DNA from: Bacillota bacterium
Lineage (GTDB): Bacteria > Bacillota > Clostridia > Lachnospirales > Lachnospiraceae
Length of the DNA stretch: 64,000 nt
Assembly: GCA_023457255.1 (NCBI GenBank)
Contig: JAEWMB010000012.1
Coordinates: 44,899-108,898, forward strand
Direction: 5' to 3'
In this document: positions 26,527-36,013 of the stretch, in pieces
Numbering within the stretch: the first letter of the stretch is position 1
Layout of the letters: every line of letters starts with the position of its first letter
Position numbers and translations under genes: made by a program
The notes under the pieces: generated by a model
What the model was told of the DNA's origin: nothing
The model's input: only the letters and a program-made list of their open reading frames with translations
Databases searched by the model: none

Positions 26527-27858
26527 ATGAAACATTATACGAAAAAAGATATTTTTAGATTAGTGGAAGAGGAGGATGTAGAATTTATACGGCTTCAGTT
26601 TACCGACATGTTTGGTAATTTTAAAAATATAGCAGTAACAACCAGCCAATTGGAAAAAGTCTTACATAACAAATGTATGTTTGACGGCTCCGCAATCGAA
26701 GGCTTTGTACGAATTGAAGAATCGGATATGTATCTGCATCCTGATTTAAATACCTTTGAAATATTTCCATGGAGACCGCAGCAAGGTAAGGTTGCAAGAT
26801 TTATCTGCGATGTGTATCACACCGATGGAGCACCATTTGAAGGAGATCCCAGATACATATTAAAGCGTGTATTGAAGGAAGCCAAAGACCTTGGGTATAC
26901 ATTTCATGTCGGACCGGAATGTGAGTTTTTTCTTTTTGATATAGGAGAAAATGGGTTGCCAACCACAAAGACACAGGAAAAGGGCGGTTACTTTGATGTA
27001 GGACCTATGGATGCCGGTGAAAATGCCAGACGTGAAATGGTACTTACCTTAGAAGAGATGGGATTTGAAATAGAAGCTTCCCATCATGAAGTTGCCCCTG
27101 CGCAGCATGAAATTGATTTCCATTATGAGGATGGTTTAATCACCGCAGATAATATTATGACTTTTAAGATGGCTGTCCGTACTATTGCAAGGCGTCACGG
27201 CATGCATGCTACCTTTATGCCAAAGCCGAAGTCCGGGGTCAATGGTTCCGGAATGCATATTAATATGTCTCTTGAGAAAGAAGGGGAGAATTGCTTTTAT
27301 GATCCCGGTGATAAATTAGGGCTTAGCGAGATTGCCTATCAGTTTATTGCAGGATTGATGCATCATGTTCCAAGTATGACAGCGATAACGAATCCTTTGG
27401 TTAACTCTTATAAGAGGTTAGTACCTGGATATGAGGCACCGGTTTATATCGCCTGGTCCTCTGTCAACCGCAGCCCGCTGATTAGAATTCCAGACGGAAG
27501 GGAAGATAGTACCAGAGTGGAATTACGTAGTCCGGACCCGGCAGCCAATCCCTATCTGGCATTAGCGGTATGTCTGGCAGCAGGACTGGATGGCATTAAG
27601 AAAAAGATGAGTCCTCCAATTGGAGTAGATAAGAATATCTTCTCCATGAGGGAACAGGATAGATTAGCGATGGGGATTCGTAATCTCCCTGGTAGTTTGG
27701 GTGAGGCTTTGGATGAATTTGAGAAGAGCGAATTTATGAAGGAAGTATTGGGGAGCCATGCCTACCATACTTATATCAAAGCGAAGAGAGCAGAATGGAC
27801 CCAGTATCGCACTCAGGTTTCCGAATGGGAAATTGACCAATACCTTAACCGTATCTAG
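26527..27858 (+). CDS. glnA: Glutamine synthetase type I
   Basis: A 443-residue GSI-alpha type glutamine synthetase that makes glutamine from glutamate, ammonia and ATP in a dodecamer. Typical sequence includes MFDGSAIEGF, the ATP/metal-binding GPECEFFLFD, ASHHEVAPAQHEIDF, and NGSGMHINMS, and it ends with the expected C-terminal length for the Gram-positive form. AGGAGGTAACGT lies upstream of the ATG. An ANTAR regulator gene starts 31 bases later and is likely in the same operon. Control probably occurs through the leader attenuator at 26351-26389. Confidence 0.97.
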   Translation: MKHYTKKDIFRLVEEEDVEFIRLQFTDMFGNFKNIAVTTSQLEKVLHNKCMFDGSAIEGFVRIEESDMYLHPDLNTFEIFPWRPQQGKVARFICDVYHTDGAPFEGDPRYILKRVLKEAKDLGYTFHVGPECEFFLFDIGENGLPTTKTQEKGGYFDVGPMDAGENARREMVLTLEEMGFEIEASHHEVAPAQHEIDFHYEDGLITADNIMTFKMAVRTIARRHGMHATFMPKPKSGVNGSGMHINMSLEKEGENCFYDPGDKLGLSEIAYQFIAGLMHHVPSMTAITNPLVNSYKRLVPGYEAPVYIAWSSVNRSPLIRIPDGREDSTRVELRSPDPAANPYLALAVCLAAGLDGIKKKMSPPIGVDKNIFSMREQDRLAMGIRNLPGSLGEALDEFEKSEFMKEVLGSHAYHTYIKAKRAEWTQYRTQVSEWEIDQYLNRI

Positions 27859-27889
27859 GAGTAAAAAAACGTAACGGAGGTGGTCAAAT

Positions 27890-28432
27890 TTGCTGAGTAT
27901 CATCATAGCATTTCCCAAGATCGAGGACGCAAATAACATAAGAAATATCTTAGTGCGCGGCGGATATGAAGTGAATGCGGCCTGTACTACCGGCGCGCAG
28001 GCAATCACAATAGCAAACGAACTTGATGAAGGAATCGTTATCTGTGGTTTTCGTCTGGGGGATATGATTTATCGGGAACTAAATGGTTACCTGCCCCGTG
28101 GATTTGAAATGCTTTTATTAGCTTCACCGCAAAAGCTGTTAGAGTGTTCCGATGGAAATATCCTAAGCCTTAGTATGCCGATTAAGATACAAGATCTTTT
28201 GAATACCCTTCAGTTGATGACATACAATTATATGCGGCGAAAGAAAAAAGATAAGAACAGACCCAAAGATCGTACAACGGCGCAGAAAGAGACTATCGCC
28301 AGAGCAAAGACTTTATTAATGGAGCGTAACAAAATAACGGAAGAGGAAGCCCATCGTTATATTCAGAAGACTAGCATGGATAGTGGTACGAACATGATAG
28401 AAACAGCGGAAATGATTTTAAGTATGATGTAA
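27890..28432 (+). CDS. ANTAR-domain transcription antiterminator with degenerate receiver
   Basis: A 180-residue RNA-binding regulator. The N-terminal 115 or so residues resemble a receiver fold but lack the phosphoacceptor Asp: the strand reads IVICGFRLGD. The C-terminal three-helix ANTAR domain (about 125-180) shows RAKTLLMERNKITEEEAHRY and IQKTSMDSG. ANTAR proteins bind paired hexaloop RNA hairpins and prevent termination. Translation begins at TTG, with GGAGGTGG in front. Its place directly after glnA matches clostridial nitrogen-responsive ANTAR genes, so the likely target is the glnA leader. Confidence 0.88.
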   Translation: MLSIIIAFPKIEDANNIRNILVRGGYEVNAACTTGAQAITIANELDEGIVICGFRLGDMIYRELNGYLPRGFEMLLLASPQKLLECSDGNILSLSMPIKIQDLLNTLQLMTYNYMRRKKKDKNRPKDRTTAQKETIARAKTLLMERNKITEEEAHRYIQKTSMDSGTNMIETAEMILSMM

Positions 28433-28493
28433 TGTATTCCTTTTATACATCATAGGTATTCGAAATTTCTATTCTTTGAAAGTGGCTGGAACC

Positions 28494-28522
28494 TTGCATT
28501 TGAGTAAGTTGCTGTATATAAT
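28494..28522 (+). promoter_or_regulatory. Sigma-A promoter for dapF-dapL
   Basis: TTGCAT at 28494-28499, a 17-base spacer and a perfect TATAAT at 28517-28522. It gives a leader of about 120 bases before dapF. Confidence 0.7.
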
Positions 28523-28648
28523 AAGTCATCGGATATTTGTCGTGAAAAAGAAGGAAAGTTATCACAGAGTGGATTGTGGGACAATTCATTTTGAAAATAT
28601 TATGCCGCAATCAAATTTGCCGGCAGCAGCAGAAATGGAGAGATTAAC

Positions 28649-29482
28649 ATGAAATTTACTAAGATGCAAGGTTGCGGAAATGATTATGTTTATGTGAATT
28701 GTTTTGAGGAAACATTAAACAATCCAAGTGAAGTGGCAAAAAAGGTGAGCAACCGCCGTTTTGGGATTGGTTCGGATGGCTTAATATTAATCAAACCTTC
28801 TGAAATCGCAGATTTTACGATGCATATGTACAATGCAGATGGTTCAAGGGGGAAGATGTGCGGAAATGGAATTCGTTGTGTCGGTAAATATGTTTACGAT
28901 CATGGTATGACACAGAAAACAAGCTTGTCAATTGAAACCCTAGGCGGTGTTAAATCCTTAGAATTAATCGTAGACAACAAAAAAGTAACAGAAGTAACAG
29001 TCGATATGGGAGAACCGGTATTAGATCCTAGATTAATTCCAATCGCAGTAGAGCAGGAACCGGTACTAAATATGCCAATTATAATTGCTGATCGTGAATT
29101 CTTTATCACAGGTGTTTCGGTAGGAAACCCTCATGCGGTTACCTTTATTGCAGATACCGCTTCTTTTCCAATCGAAACTTATGGACCTTTATTTGAGGAA
29201 CATCCATTGTTTCCTGAAAAGATTAATACAGAGTTTGTACAAATTATTGACCGGAAAACAGTGAATATGCGTGTTTGGGAGCGTGGTTCTGCGGAAACTC
29301 ATGCTTGTGGAACCGGAGCTACGTGCTGTGTATATGCAGCTATATTAAATGGCTTGACAGAGGATGAAGTGACAGTTCATATGCTGGGCGGTGATGTTGT
29401 CATTCGATATGACAGAGAAAATAATCGACTTTTTATGACAGGGCCTGCTGTCACTGTTTTTGACGGTGAGATAGAAATATAG
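28649..29482 (+). CDS. dapF: Diaminopimelate epimerase
   Basis: A 277-residue DapF that interconverts LL- and meso-diaminopimelate for peptidoglycan and lysine. The two catalytic cysteines are C71 in KMCGNGIRC and C220 in HACGTGA. N-terminal KMQGCGNDYV is also typical. GGAGAG precedes the ATG. The next gene encodes LL-DAP aminotransferase, which supplies its substrate, so this is a two-gene DAP unit. Confidence 0.97.
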   Translation: MKFTKMQGCGNDYVYVNCFEETLNNPSEVAKKVSNRRFGIGSDGLILIKPSEIADFTMHMYNADGSRGKMCGNGIRCVGKYVYDHGMTQKTSLSIETLGGVKSLELIVDNKKVTEVTVDMGEPVLDPRLIPIAVEQEPVLNMPIIIADREFFITGVSVGNPHAVTFIADTASFPIETYGPLFEEHPLFPEKINTEFVQIIDRKTVNMRVWERGSAETHACGTGATCCVYAAILNGLTEDEVTVHMLGGDVVIRYDRENNRLFMTGPAVTVFDGEIEI

Positions 29483-29543
29483 CCTGCGTATCCTTGGTAA
29501 AAACATAAGGTGTGCATAAACACACGATAGAATGGAGGTTGCA

Positions 29544-30758
29544 ATGCTTAAAGTCAATGAAAACTATTTAAAATTACAAGGCAGCTACTTATTTTCAACG
29601 ATTGGGAAAAAGGTACGCACTTATAAAGAAGAACATCCGGATAAAAATGTGATTAGTTTAGGCATTGGTGATGTAACGCTGCCTCTTGCTCCAAGCATAA
29701 TAAATGCTCTTCATAAGGCTGTGGATGAGATGGCGGAAAAAGAAACCTTTAAAGGCTACTCCCCAGATTTGGGATATGAATTTTTACGTAGTGCAATTGT
29801 GAAACAGGAGTATGAAGCTAGAGGGATACAAATTGCGATTGATGAAGTATTTATCAGTGATGGTGCTAAGAGTGATTCCGGTAATATAGGAGATATTTTT
29901 GCTAAAGATAATAAAATTGCCGTGTGTGATCCGGTCTATCCGGTTTATGTGGATACCAATGTAATGGCTGGCAGAACCGGTGACTTTAATTCTGCCACAG
30001 GCAAATGGAGCAATGTTATCTATATGCCTTGTACTAAGGAAAATGATTTTGTTCCGGACTTACCAAAGGAAATTCCGGATATCATCTATCTGTGTTTCCC
30101 TAACAATCCGACAGGAGCGGCAATCACGAAGAAGGAACTCCAGAAATGGGTGGATTATGCGATAGAAAAAGGAGCGGTTATCATATACGATGCCGCATAT
30201 GAAGCATACATTAGCGAAGAGAACTGTCCTCACACTATTTATGAATGTGATGGAGCTAAAAGGTGTGCAATTGAACTAAGAAGCTTTAGTAAAAATGCCG
30301 GATTTACTGGAACCAGACTTGGTTTTACCGTAGTACCAAAGGAATTGACTTCTGACGGTGTTTCTTTAAACAGTTTGTGGGCAAGACGTCATGGCACAAA
30401 GTTTAATGGTGCACCATACATTATTCAAGCAGCTGGTGCTGCCGTGTACTCTCCGGAGGGAGCTGCAGAAACAAGAGAACAGATTACTTATTATATGAAT
30501 AATGCACGAGTAATCCGTGATGGTTTATTAGCAGCAGGATATCAGATATCCGGTGGGGTCAATGCACCTTATATTTGGTTACAGACTCCAAAGAATATGA
30601 CTTCATGGGAATTCTTCGATTATCTTCTTTTAAATGCTTCTGTTGTCGGTACACCTGGCTCAGGGTTTGGGCCAAGCGGTGAGGGATACTTCCGGCTGAC
30701 TGCATTTGGCACATATGAAAATACGCTGGAAGCATTAAGAAGGATTAAAAATTTATAA
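29544..30758 (+). CDS. dapL: LL-diaminopimelate aminotransferase
   Basis: A 404-residue PLP-dependent class I/II aminotransferase. It converts tetrahydrodipicolinate directly to LL-diaminopimelate, bypassing the succinylase or acetylase steps. The PLP lysine is K250 in LRSFSKNAGFTGTRLG, and the N-terminus NENYLKLQGSYLFSTIGKKV is characteristic of DapL. GGAGGT at 29534-29539 supports the ATG at 29544 rather than an in-frame ATG at 29532. Together with dapF it indicates the DapL variant of the lysine pathway, common in Lachnospiraceae. Confidence 0.95.
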   Translation: MLKVNENYLKLQGSYLFSTIGKKVRTYKEEHPDKNVISLGIGDVTLPLAPSIINALHKAVDEMAEKETFKGYSPDLGYEFLRSAIVKQEYEARGIQIAIDEVFISDGAKSDSGNIGDIFAKDNKIAVCDPVYPVYVDTNVMAGRTGDFNSATGKWSNVIYMPCTKENDFVPDLPKEIPDIIYLCFPNNPTGAAITKKELQKWVDYAIEKGAVIIYDAAYEAYISEENCPHTIYECDGAKRCAIELRSFSKNAGFTGTRLGFTVVPKELTSDGVSLNSLWARRHGTKFNGAPYIIQAAGAAVYSPEGAAETREQITYYMNNARVIRDGLLAAGYQISGGVNAPYIWLQTPKNMTSWEFFDYLLLNASVVGTPGSGFGPSGEGYFRLTAFGTYENTLEALRRIKNL

Positions 30759-31077
30759 CTTAACTTGGTAAGAGTCTAATAATATAAGTCCTTACTACTA
30801 GTATTTTTGGGAATACAAATTAAAATAATGTTAATTAAAAACCCAAGAACAAAATAAATATTGGATGTTATAGTATTATAGTATATGAAATTATAAATAT
30901 TAATGAAAGAATATCAAAAATCTACTGTCAATCTATGTAACTCAATCTACTCAAGAAAAGCTATGAGATAATGTCGCATGGAATCTTTTCTTGCAATAAT
31001 AAAAAGAAAATATATAAGGATTGCAATTATAAATCTCCATTTGAAAGTTAGTTTTTTATAATCTTAACGTATTAAGT

Positions 31078-31139
31078 AAAATACTCCTTTTAATAAAAAG
31101 TGCTTTATTATTCCACTTTTACCTGAAAAGGAGTATTTT
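31078..31139 (+). terminator. Bidirectional terminator between dapL and the P-type ATPase gene
   Basis: AAAATACTCCTTTT (31078-31091) and AAAAGGAGTATTTT (31126-31139) are perfect complements, with AAAAGTG/CACTTTT pairing inside. The flanking A/T runs let it work on both strands. The rest of 30759-31077 is very AT-rich and holds nothing I can name. Confidence 0.8.
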
Positions 31140-31223
31140 CATTTAAATTACATGCCGATTAAATAAAATATTGGGATTTATATATGTGTTACTATCAAAA
31201 AATTAAAAATATAAATATTTGAG

Positions 31224-31258
31224 AAGACACCTAAAAAAAGTGTCTTTTTTTATTTTTT
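31224..31258 (+). terminator. Second rightward terminator
   Basis: AAGACAC and GTGTCTT form a 7-bp stem with an A-rich loop, followed by a long T-rich run. It works only on the plus strand and may back up the previous terminator. Confidence 0.7.
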
Positions 31259-31371
31259 AATAAACAGATATATTATACTATTTTATTTGATCTAAATTCA
31301 TTTGAAAGCTTACGAAGCAGCTGCCGAACTATTAAGCACTTTAGAATAATAAAATCCGCCAATAGAAATGT

Positions 31372-34011
31372 TTAGTGCTTACCAAATTTACGCTGGAGGA
31401 ATTTTACTGCCTCAACAACCGGGATTGTTAAGAACGCAAGTCCCAAAGCAACGAAGTATTCAGCAATTGAAATATGTTCAAACCCAAACGCTGTAGAGAT
31501 CCCTGGAAGGTAAATAACTGCGGTGGTAAGAACAAGGCTTAGTGCCATACCGCCAATTAAAAAGATATTGTGGTGCTTCATATGAAGGATACTCTTTCTT
31601 TGGCTGCGTAAGTTAAAGGAGTGGAAAATCTCGGCCATGGACATCGCTAAGAATGCCATTGTCATGCCGTCTTCACTTAAATCTTTTGGAATTTCCCAAA
31701 GACCGGATTCCATGTAGTGACCGATAAAATAAGCTGCCAATGTGATAACCGTAACCATAGCACCCTGATATAATACGTCGATACCGAGACCGCCGGAAAA
31801 AATACCGTCCTTCGTACTTCTTGGCTTACGTTCCATAATATCTTTTTCAGCCTTTTCCACACCAAGTGCCAGTGCTGGGAAACAGTCTGTAATCAGGTTG
31901 ATCCATAACAGGTGAACTGGTTTTAAAATAGTAAATCCGAGAATTGTAGCAACAAAGATACTTAATACTTCACTTAAGTTACTGGAAAGTAAGAACTGAA
32001 TCGCTTTACGGATGTTATCATAAATACGGCGGCCTTCTCCAACCGCACTTACGATGGTAGCAAAATTATCATCTGCGAGTACCATATCGGCAACATTCTT
32101 TGTAACGTCCGTACCTGTAATACCCATACCGACACCGATATCAGCCGACTTGATACTTGGAGCATCGTTAACGCCGTCACCGGTCATCGCAGTAATCTTG
32201 CCCTTTGCACGCCAAGCATTTACGATACGAACTTTATGTTCCGGCTGTACACGGGCGTATACAGAATAACGTTCGATTTCAGTTTTAAATGCCTCATCGG
32301 AGATTTCATTCAATTCCGCACCGGTGATCGCTTCGTTTGCATCTTTGATAATTCCAAGCTGTGTTGCAATCGCAACAGCAGTATCACGGTGGTCACCCGT
32401 AATCATAATAGGACGAATACCGGCTTTTTTACATTCTGCAATTGCACCAGTTACCTCCGGACGGATAGGGTCAATCATACCGGTAAGACCAACGAAAATC
32501 AACTCTTTTTCTAAGTTCTCCGGGTTAACATGGGTTGGAAGATTCTCGTAGGTTTTATATGCAGCAGCCAAAACACGAAGCGCTTTATCTGCCATTTCTT
32601 TATTCTTTGAAAGAATCTCTTTACGGATAGCGTCTGTTAATGGAACTACTTTACCCTGATATAATGCATCAGTACAACATTTTAAGACTTCATCCGGAGC
32701 ACCTTTGGTGTATTGAACTATTCCCTCTGCTGTCTTATGAACAGTACTCATCATCTTACGAACGGAATCAAAAGGAGCTTCCGCAACACGAGGTTGTTGT
32801 TCCTTTAATTTATTCTTATTTAAAGATAATTTAGTCGCATAATTTACAAGTGCACATTCGGTTGGCTCACCAACTGCATTATTGGTTTCATCAAGCTGGG
32901 CGTCGGAACAAAGTGCCATTGCGGCAGCTAATAGGTCTTCCTTTTCTCCAAAGTGCTCCACTACAGTCATTTTATTCTGAGTAAGAGTACCGGTTTTATC
33001 ACTGCAGATAATCTGTGCACAACCAAGAGTCTCTACTGCGGTTAACTTACGGATAACAGCATTTTTCTTACTCATATTAGTTACGCCAATACTAAGAACA
33101 ATGGTAACTACGGTAGCAAGACCTTCCGGAATTGCAGCAACAGCTAAACTTACGGCAACCATGAATGTATTTAATGCAACTTCGCCGCTTAGTTCGCCGG
33201 CAGTTAACAAGCTAAAACCAAAGATAAATGCACAAATACCAATAACAAGTATGGTTAAGATTTTACTTAACTGTGCTAATTTAATCTGTAACGGCGTACG
33301 TCCTTCTTTTGCATTTGCAAGTGCGTCTGCAATCTTACCCATCTCGGTATCCATACCGGTTGCAGTGATAACAGCAGAACCACGGCCATATACGACAACA
33401 CTGCCCATATAGGCCATATTTTTCCTATCACCTAGAGGGATATCTTTTTCTTTTCCAAGAATTAATTTCTCCACTTTTTTATTAACAGGAACACTTTCAC
33501 CGGTAAGAGCAGCCTCCTCTATCTTAAGGCTGGCACTTTCCAGTAACCTTGCGTCTGCAGGGATTGCATCACCGGCTTCAAGTAAAATAACGTCACCAAC
33601 GACCAAATCTTCACTTTTTATGTTTTGAATCACACCATCACGAAGAACCTTACTTGTGGCAGCAGCCATTTCTTGAAGTGCCTCAATTGCTTTTTCTGCC
33701 TTGCTTTCTTGTGTTACTCCAAGAATAGCATTAATAATAACTACTGCAAGAATAATTAATACATCTGCGAAGGATTCCTGTGCATAGGCAGCAGTGATAC
33801 CGGACACTGTTGCGGCGCACAAGAGGATAATTGTCATAGGATCCTTCATTTGGGAAAAGAATCTGGCAATCAGTGACACCTTTTCCGCTTCTTTTAGTTT
33901 GTTCTTACCGTTTTTTAAAAGCCGTTCTCCGCTTTCTTCCGATGTAAGACCGGTAGATTGACTCCCAGTCTCTTTTAGTACATCGTCAGTAGATTTTAAG
34001 TAATAATTCAT
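31372..34011 (-). CDS. P-type cation ATPase (Ca2+-ATPase family), likely Mn2+ exporter
   Basis: An 879-residue P2-type ATPase. The actuator motif LTGES, the phosphorylation site SDKTGTLTQNK, the hinge MTGDGVNDAP and about ten membrane helices including the conserved PEGL loop of helix 4 (AAIPEGLATVV) are all present. Sequence alone would suggest calcium export. However, its leader carries a yybP-ykoY-type Mn riboswitch (34245-34340), and family members under this switch, such as YoaB of Lactococcus, export Mn2+. I therefore favour manganese efflux. AGGGAGA lies before the ATG. It is a single-gene unit on the minus strand. Confidence 0.9.
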   Translation of the reverse strand: MNYYLKSTDDVLKETGSQSTGLTSEESGERLLKNGKNKLKEAEKVSLIARFFSQMKDPMTIILLCAATVSGITAAYAQESFADVLIILAVVIINAILGVTQESKAEKAIEALQEMAAATSKVLRDGVIQNIKSEDLVVGDVILLEAGDAIPADARLLESASLKIEEAALTGESVPVNKKVEKLILGKEKDIPLGDRKNMAYMGSVVVYGRGSAVITATGMDTEMGKIADALANAKEGRTPLQIKLAQLSKILTILVIGICAFIFGFSLLTAGELSGEVALNTFMVAVSLAVAAIPEGLATVVTIVLSIGVTNMSKKNAVIRKLTAVETLGCAQIICSDKTGTLTQNKMTVVEHFGEKEDLLAAAMALCSDAQLDETNNAVGEPTECALVNYATKLSLNKNKLKEQQPRVAEAPFDSVRKMMSTVHKTAEGIVQYTKGAPDEVLKCCTDALYQGKVVPLTDAIRKEILSKNKEMADKALRVLAAAYKTYENLPTHVNPENLEKELIFVGLTGMIDPIRPEVTGAIAECKKAGIRPIMITGDHRDTAVAIATQLGIIKDANEAITGAELNEISDEAFKTEIERYSVYARVQPEHKVRIVNAWRAKGKITAMTGDGVNDAPSIKSADIGVGMGITGTDVTKNVADMVLADDNFATIVSAVGEGRRIYDNIRKAIQFLLSSNLSEVLSIFVATILGFTILKPVHLLWINLITDCFPALALGVEKAEKDIMERKPRSTKDGIFSGGLGIDVLYQGAMVTVITLAAYFIGHYMESGLWEIPKDLSEDGMTMAFLAMSMAEIFHSFNLRSQRKSILHMKHHNIFLIGGMALSLVLTTAVIYLPGISTAFGFEHISIAEYFVALGLAFLTIPVVEAVKFLQRKFGKH

Positions 34012-34206
34012 TCAAATCTCCCTTTCTTATAAGTATAGATTAAGTAGATGCTTACCTATCACATGATGGAATGCATAGGAATAATCTTTTGTATTTAATC
34101 TTTTGATGTATTACTTAATCTAAAATTTAATACACCATTCTAATCCAAAGGGAAGCTATTCACATTTACTATCTGCTTGTCAAAGAAGATTTACCGGCTA
34201 TACAGC

Positions 34207-34252
34207 AAAAAAGACTCATGTATAACTTAAAAAGTAAGTTATACATGAGTCT
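34207..34252 (-). terminator. Terminator of the Mn riboswitch
   Basis: An 18-bp perfect stem, with arms at 34212-34229 and 34235-34252 and a five-base loop, is followed on the minus strand by TTTTTT. Its first arm contains the AGACTC that also ends the aptamer, so the two structures exclude each other. Confidence 0.85.
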
Positions 34253-34340
34253 CATTCTCTAAGGCAAACCAGGCATTACGCCATGATGTTGGAATTGCCG
34301 CATAAGCAAATGCTTACGTGAATTACTCCCTCACATTGGA
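34245..34340 (-). ncRNA. yybP-ykoY-type manganese riboswitch
   Basis: Reading the minus strand, GAGGGAGTAATT begins the element, GGCAATTCCAACATCATGGC is in the middle and GAGACTC closes it. These match the conserved pieces of the yybP-ykoY aptamer (GGGGAGUA, CAACAUCAUGGC-type loop, GAGACY end). The element sits between a promoter and a strong terminator, upstream of a P-type cation ATPase gene, the classic arrangement for this Mn-responsive on-switch. The identification is by motif memory, not a covariance search. Confidence 0.72.
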
Positions 34341-34389
34341 TATCGGATTAAATTTACAATGATACAATCATATCATATGCTATAGACTT

Positions 34390-34417
34390 ATCATATCAGA
34401 TTTTTTTGAATAATCAA
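34390..34417 (-). promoter_or_regulatory. Promoter of the riboswitch-ATPase transcript
   Basis: On the minus strand TTGATT is followed after 16 bases by TGA-TATGAT, a -35 and extended -10 pair about 50 bases before the aptamer. The remaining 34441-34697 upstream of the LD-carboxypeptidase shows nothing clear. Confidence 0.6.
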
Positions 34418-34697
34418 GTATTTTCATGATATTTTAATGTTTCCTTAACGGGAAGACAGTTTTCTCTTGTAATAAATTTGATTTTTGCTTACACTAACAC
34501 TAGGAGAGTAGATAACTCTTGATTTGTATACGTGCTAAGCACAGGATAAAACAGGAAATACGGCAATATTGTAAACTATATCCTAGCAGATGGGAGTTAA
34601 GAAGAAGTAAAGAGAAATTACAGGATAAATTTGTGCTGCCGCCAAAATTTTCTGGCAGTAAGGTTTTAGTCAGCAAGTTTTAGAAAGGAAGAAGGAT

Positions 34698-35714
34698 ATG
34701 ATATACCCATCATTTATAAAGAAAGGCGATACAATAGGAGTAACTGCCTGTTCTGACGGAAAACCGGATGAATTGGATGCAGTAAGACTTAATCATGCCA
34801 AAGTGCAGCTAGATAAAGTAGGTTATAAAGTAATTGAGACAAAAAACACCAGAACCAGTTATAAGAACCGCAGTTCTTCTGCGATGGAACGTAAAGAGCA
34901 GTTAGAAGAATTATTAGAAAATGACGAGGTAAAAGCAATTATGATGGTTTCCGGCGGGGATTATTTACTGGAACTGTTACCTCTTCTTGACTATAACAAA
35001 TTTAAAAAGAATCCAAAATGGCTTCAAGGATATTCTGACCCGACGGGGCTTTTATATACTGTCACAGTTGGCTGTGATATTGCTACAGTGTATGGCTGTA
35101 ATTTTGCCGATTTTGGTATGGGAGAATGGCACCATTCCTTGGGCAATAATTTAAAGTTATTACAAGGTGAGGGAGTAAAGCAAGAGAGTTTTGATTTCTA
35201 TATGGATGGATTTAAGAAAAAGGTAACCGGGTATGAAGGGTATGATCCTGACAAGGAGGTTTGCTGGAAAAATGCTCGCGGAGAAGAAGAAATCTTAATA
35301 GAGGGGAGATTTCTTGGGGGCTGCCTTGATGTTTTATTAAATCTTGTCGGAACAAAGTATGATAAAACAACCCAGTTTATAAAGAAATACAAAGAGGATG
35401 GAGTTGTATGGTATTTAGAAAGCTTTAGCAGAGATTCGGAAGAATTATTTACCGGTCTTTGGAATTTAAGGGAGGCCGGATGGTTTCAATATACCAAAGG
35501 GTTTGTTTTTGGACGCCCCTGCTTTTTTGAAACACATACGGATACCACATATGAAGAGGCTATCTTATCTGTTTTAGAGGAGCTAAAAGTTCCGATTATT
35601 TTTGATGCCGATTTTGGACACAAACCACCTCGTATGGCGATCATTAACGGCGCAAAAGGGAAGGTTTTCTGCAAAAATAATTCAGGTTTTATCTATCAGA
35701 AGGCGGAAGATTAA
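34698..35714 (+). CDS. LD-carboxypeptidase, peptidase family S66
   Basis: A 338-residue S66 peptidase without a signal peptide. The nucleophile is S113 in QGYSDPTGLL; the supporting Glu lies in WYLESFSRD and the His in FGHKPPRM. S66 enzymes trim the terminal D-Ala from muropeptide tetrapeptides during wall recycling, and MccF-type relatives inactivate microcin C-like toxins. The sequence does not separate these roles, though the lone housekeeping setting favours recycling. GGAAGAAGG precedes the ATG. Confidence 0.85.
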   Translation: MIYPSFIKKGDTIGVTACSDGKPDELDAVRLNHAKVQLDKVGYKVIETKNTRTSYKNRSSSAMERKEQLEELLENDEVKAIMMVSGGDYLLELLPLLDYNKFKKNPKWLQGYSDPTGLLYTVTVGCDIATVYGCNFADFGMGEWHHSLGNNLKLLQGEGVKQESFDFYMDGFKKKVTGYEGYDPDKEVCWKNARGEEEILIEGRFLGGCLDVLLNLVGTKYDKTTQFIKKYKEDGVVWYLESFSRDSEELFTGLWNLREAGWFQYTKGFVFGRPCFFETHTDTTYEEAILSVLEELKVPIIFDADFGHKPPRMAIINGAKGKVFCKNNSGFIYQKAED

Positions 35715-35716
35715 GT

Positions 35717-35819
35717 AGCATAAAATAACATATTTGGTAGGTTAATCAGGCACGATGAACGGATTAAGTCCATCGGTACCTTAGCATAAAGTGACCTATG
35801 TAGTAGGTTGCTCCAGGCA
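35717..35819 (+). repeat. Imperfect direct repeat of about 36 bp
   Basis: Copies at 35717-35752 and 35783-35819 share AGCATAAA, GTAGGTT and AGGCA in the same order and spacing. A small hairpin (GATG/CATC) lies between them. Function unknown. Confidence 0.5.
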
Positions 35820-35865
35820 AAATATAAGAAGATAAGAAGGAGGAATACAGTATTTTAGAAATATC

Positions 35866-35893
35866 TTGATATTCCAATTTTTAGTGATATAAT
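35866..35893 (+). promoter_or_regulatory. Sigma-A promoter for the LTA-synthase-like gene
   Basis: TTGATA at 35866-35871, a 16-base spacer ending in TGA, and a perfect TATAAT at 35888-35893. Leader of about 115 bases. Confidence 0.65.
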
Positions 35894-36013
35894 CGAGTAA
35901 GATAGATATCAAAAAAAGAAAAGAATGCGCGCGCAATATAGCGGCTGGAGCATCATTAGCTTAGTTACGAACGTGCCAAGTATGAAACTTTAGAAAGGAG
36001 ATTCTTCTTTGTT

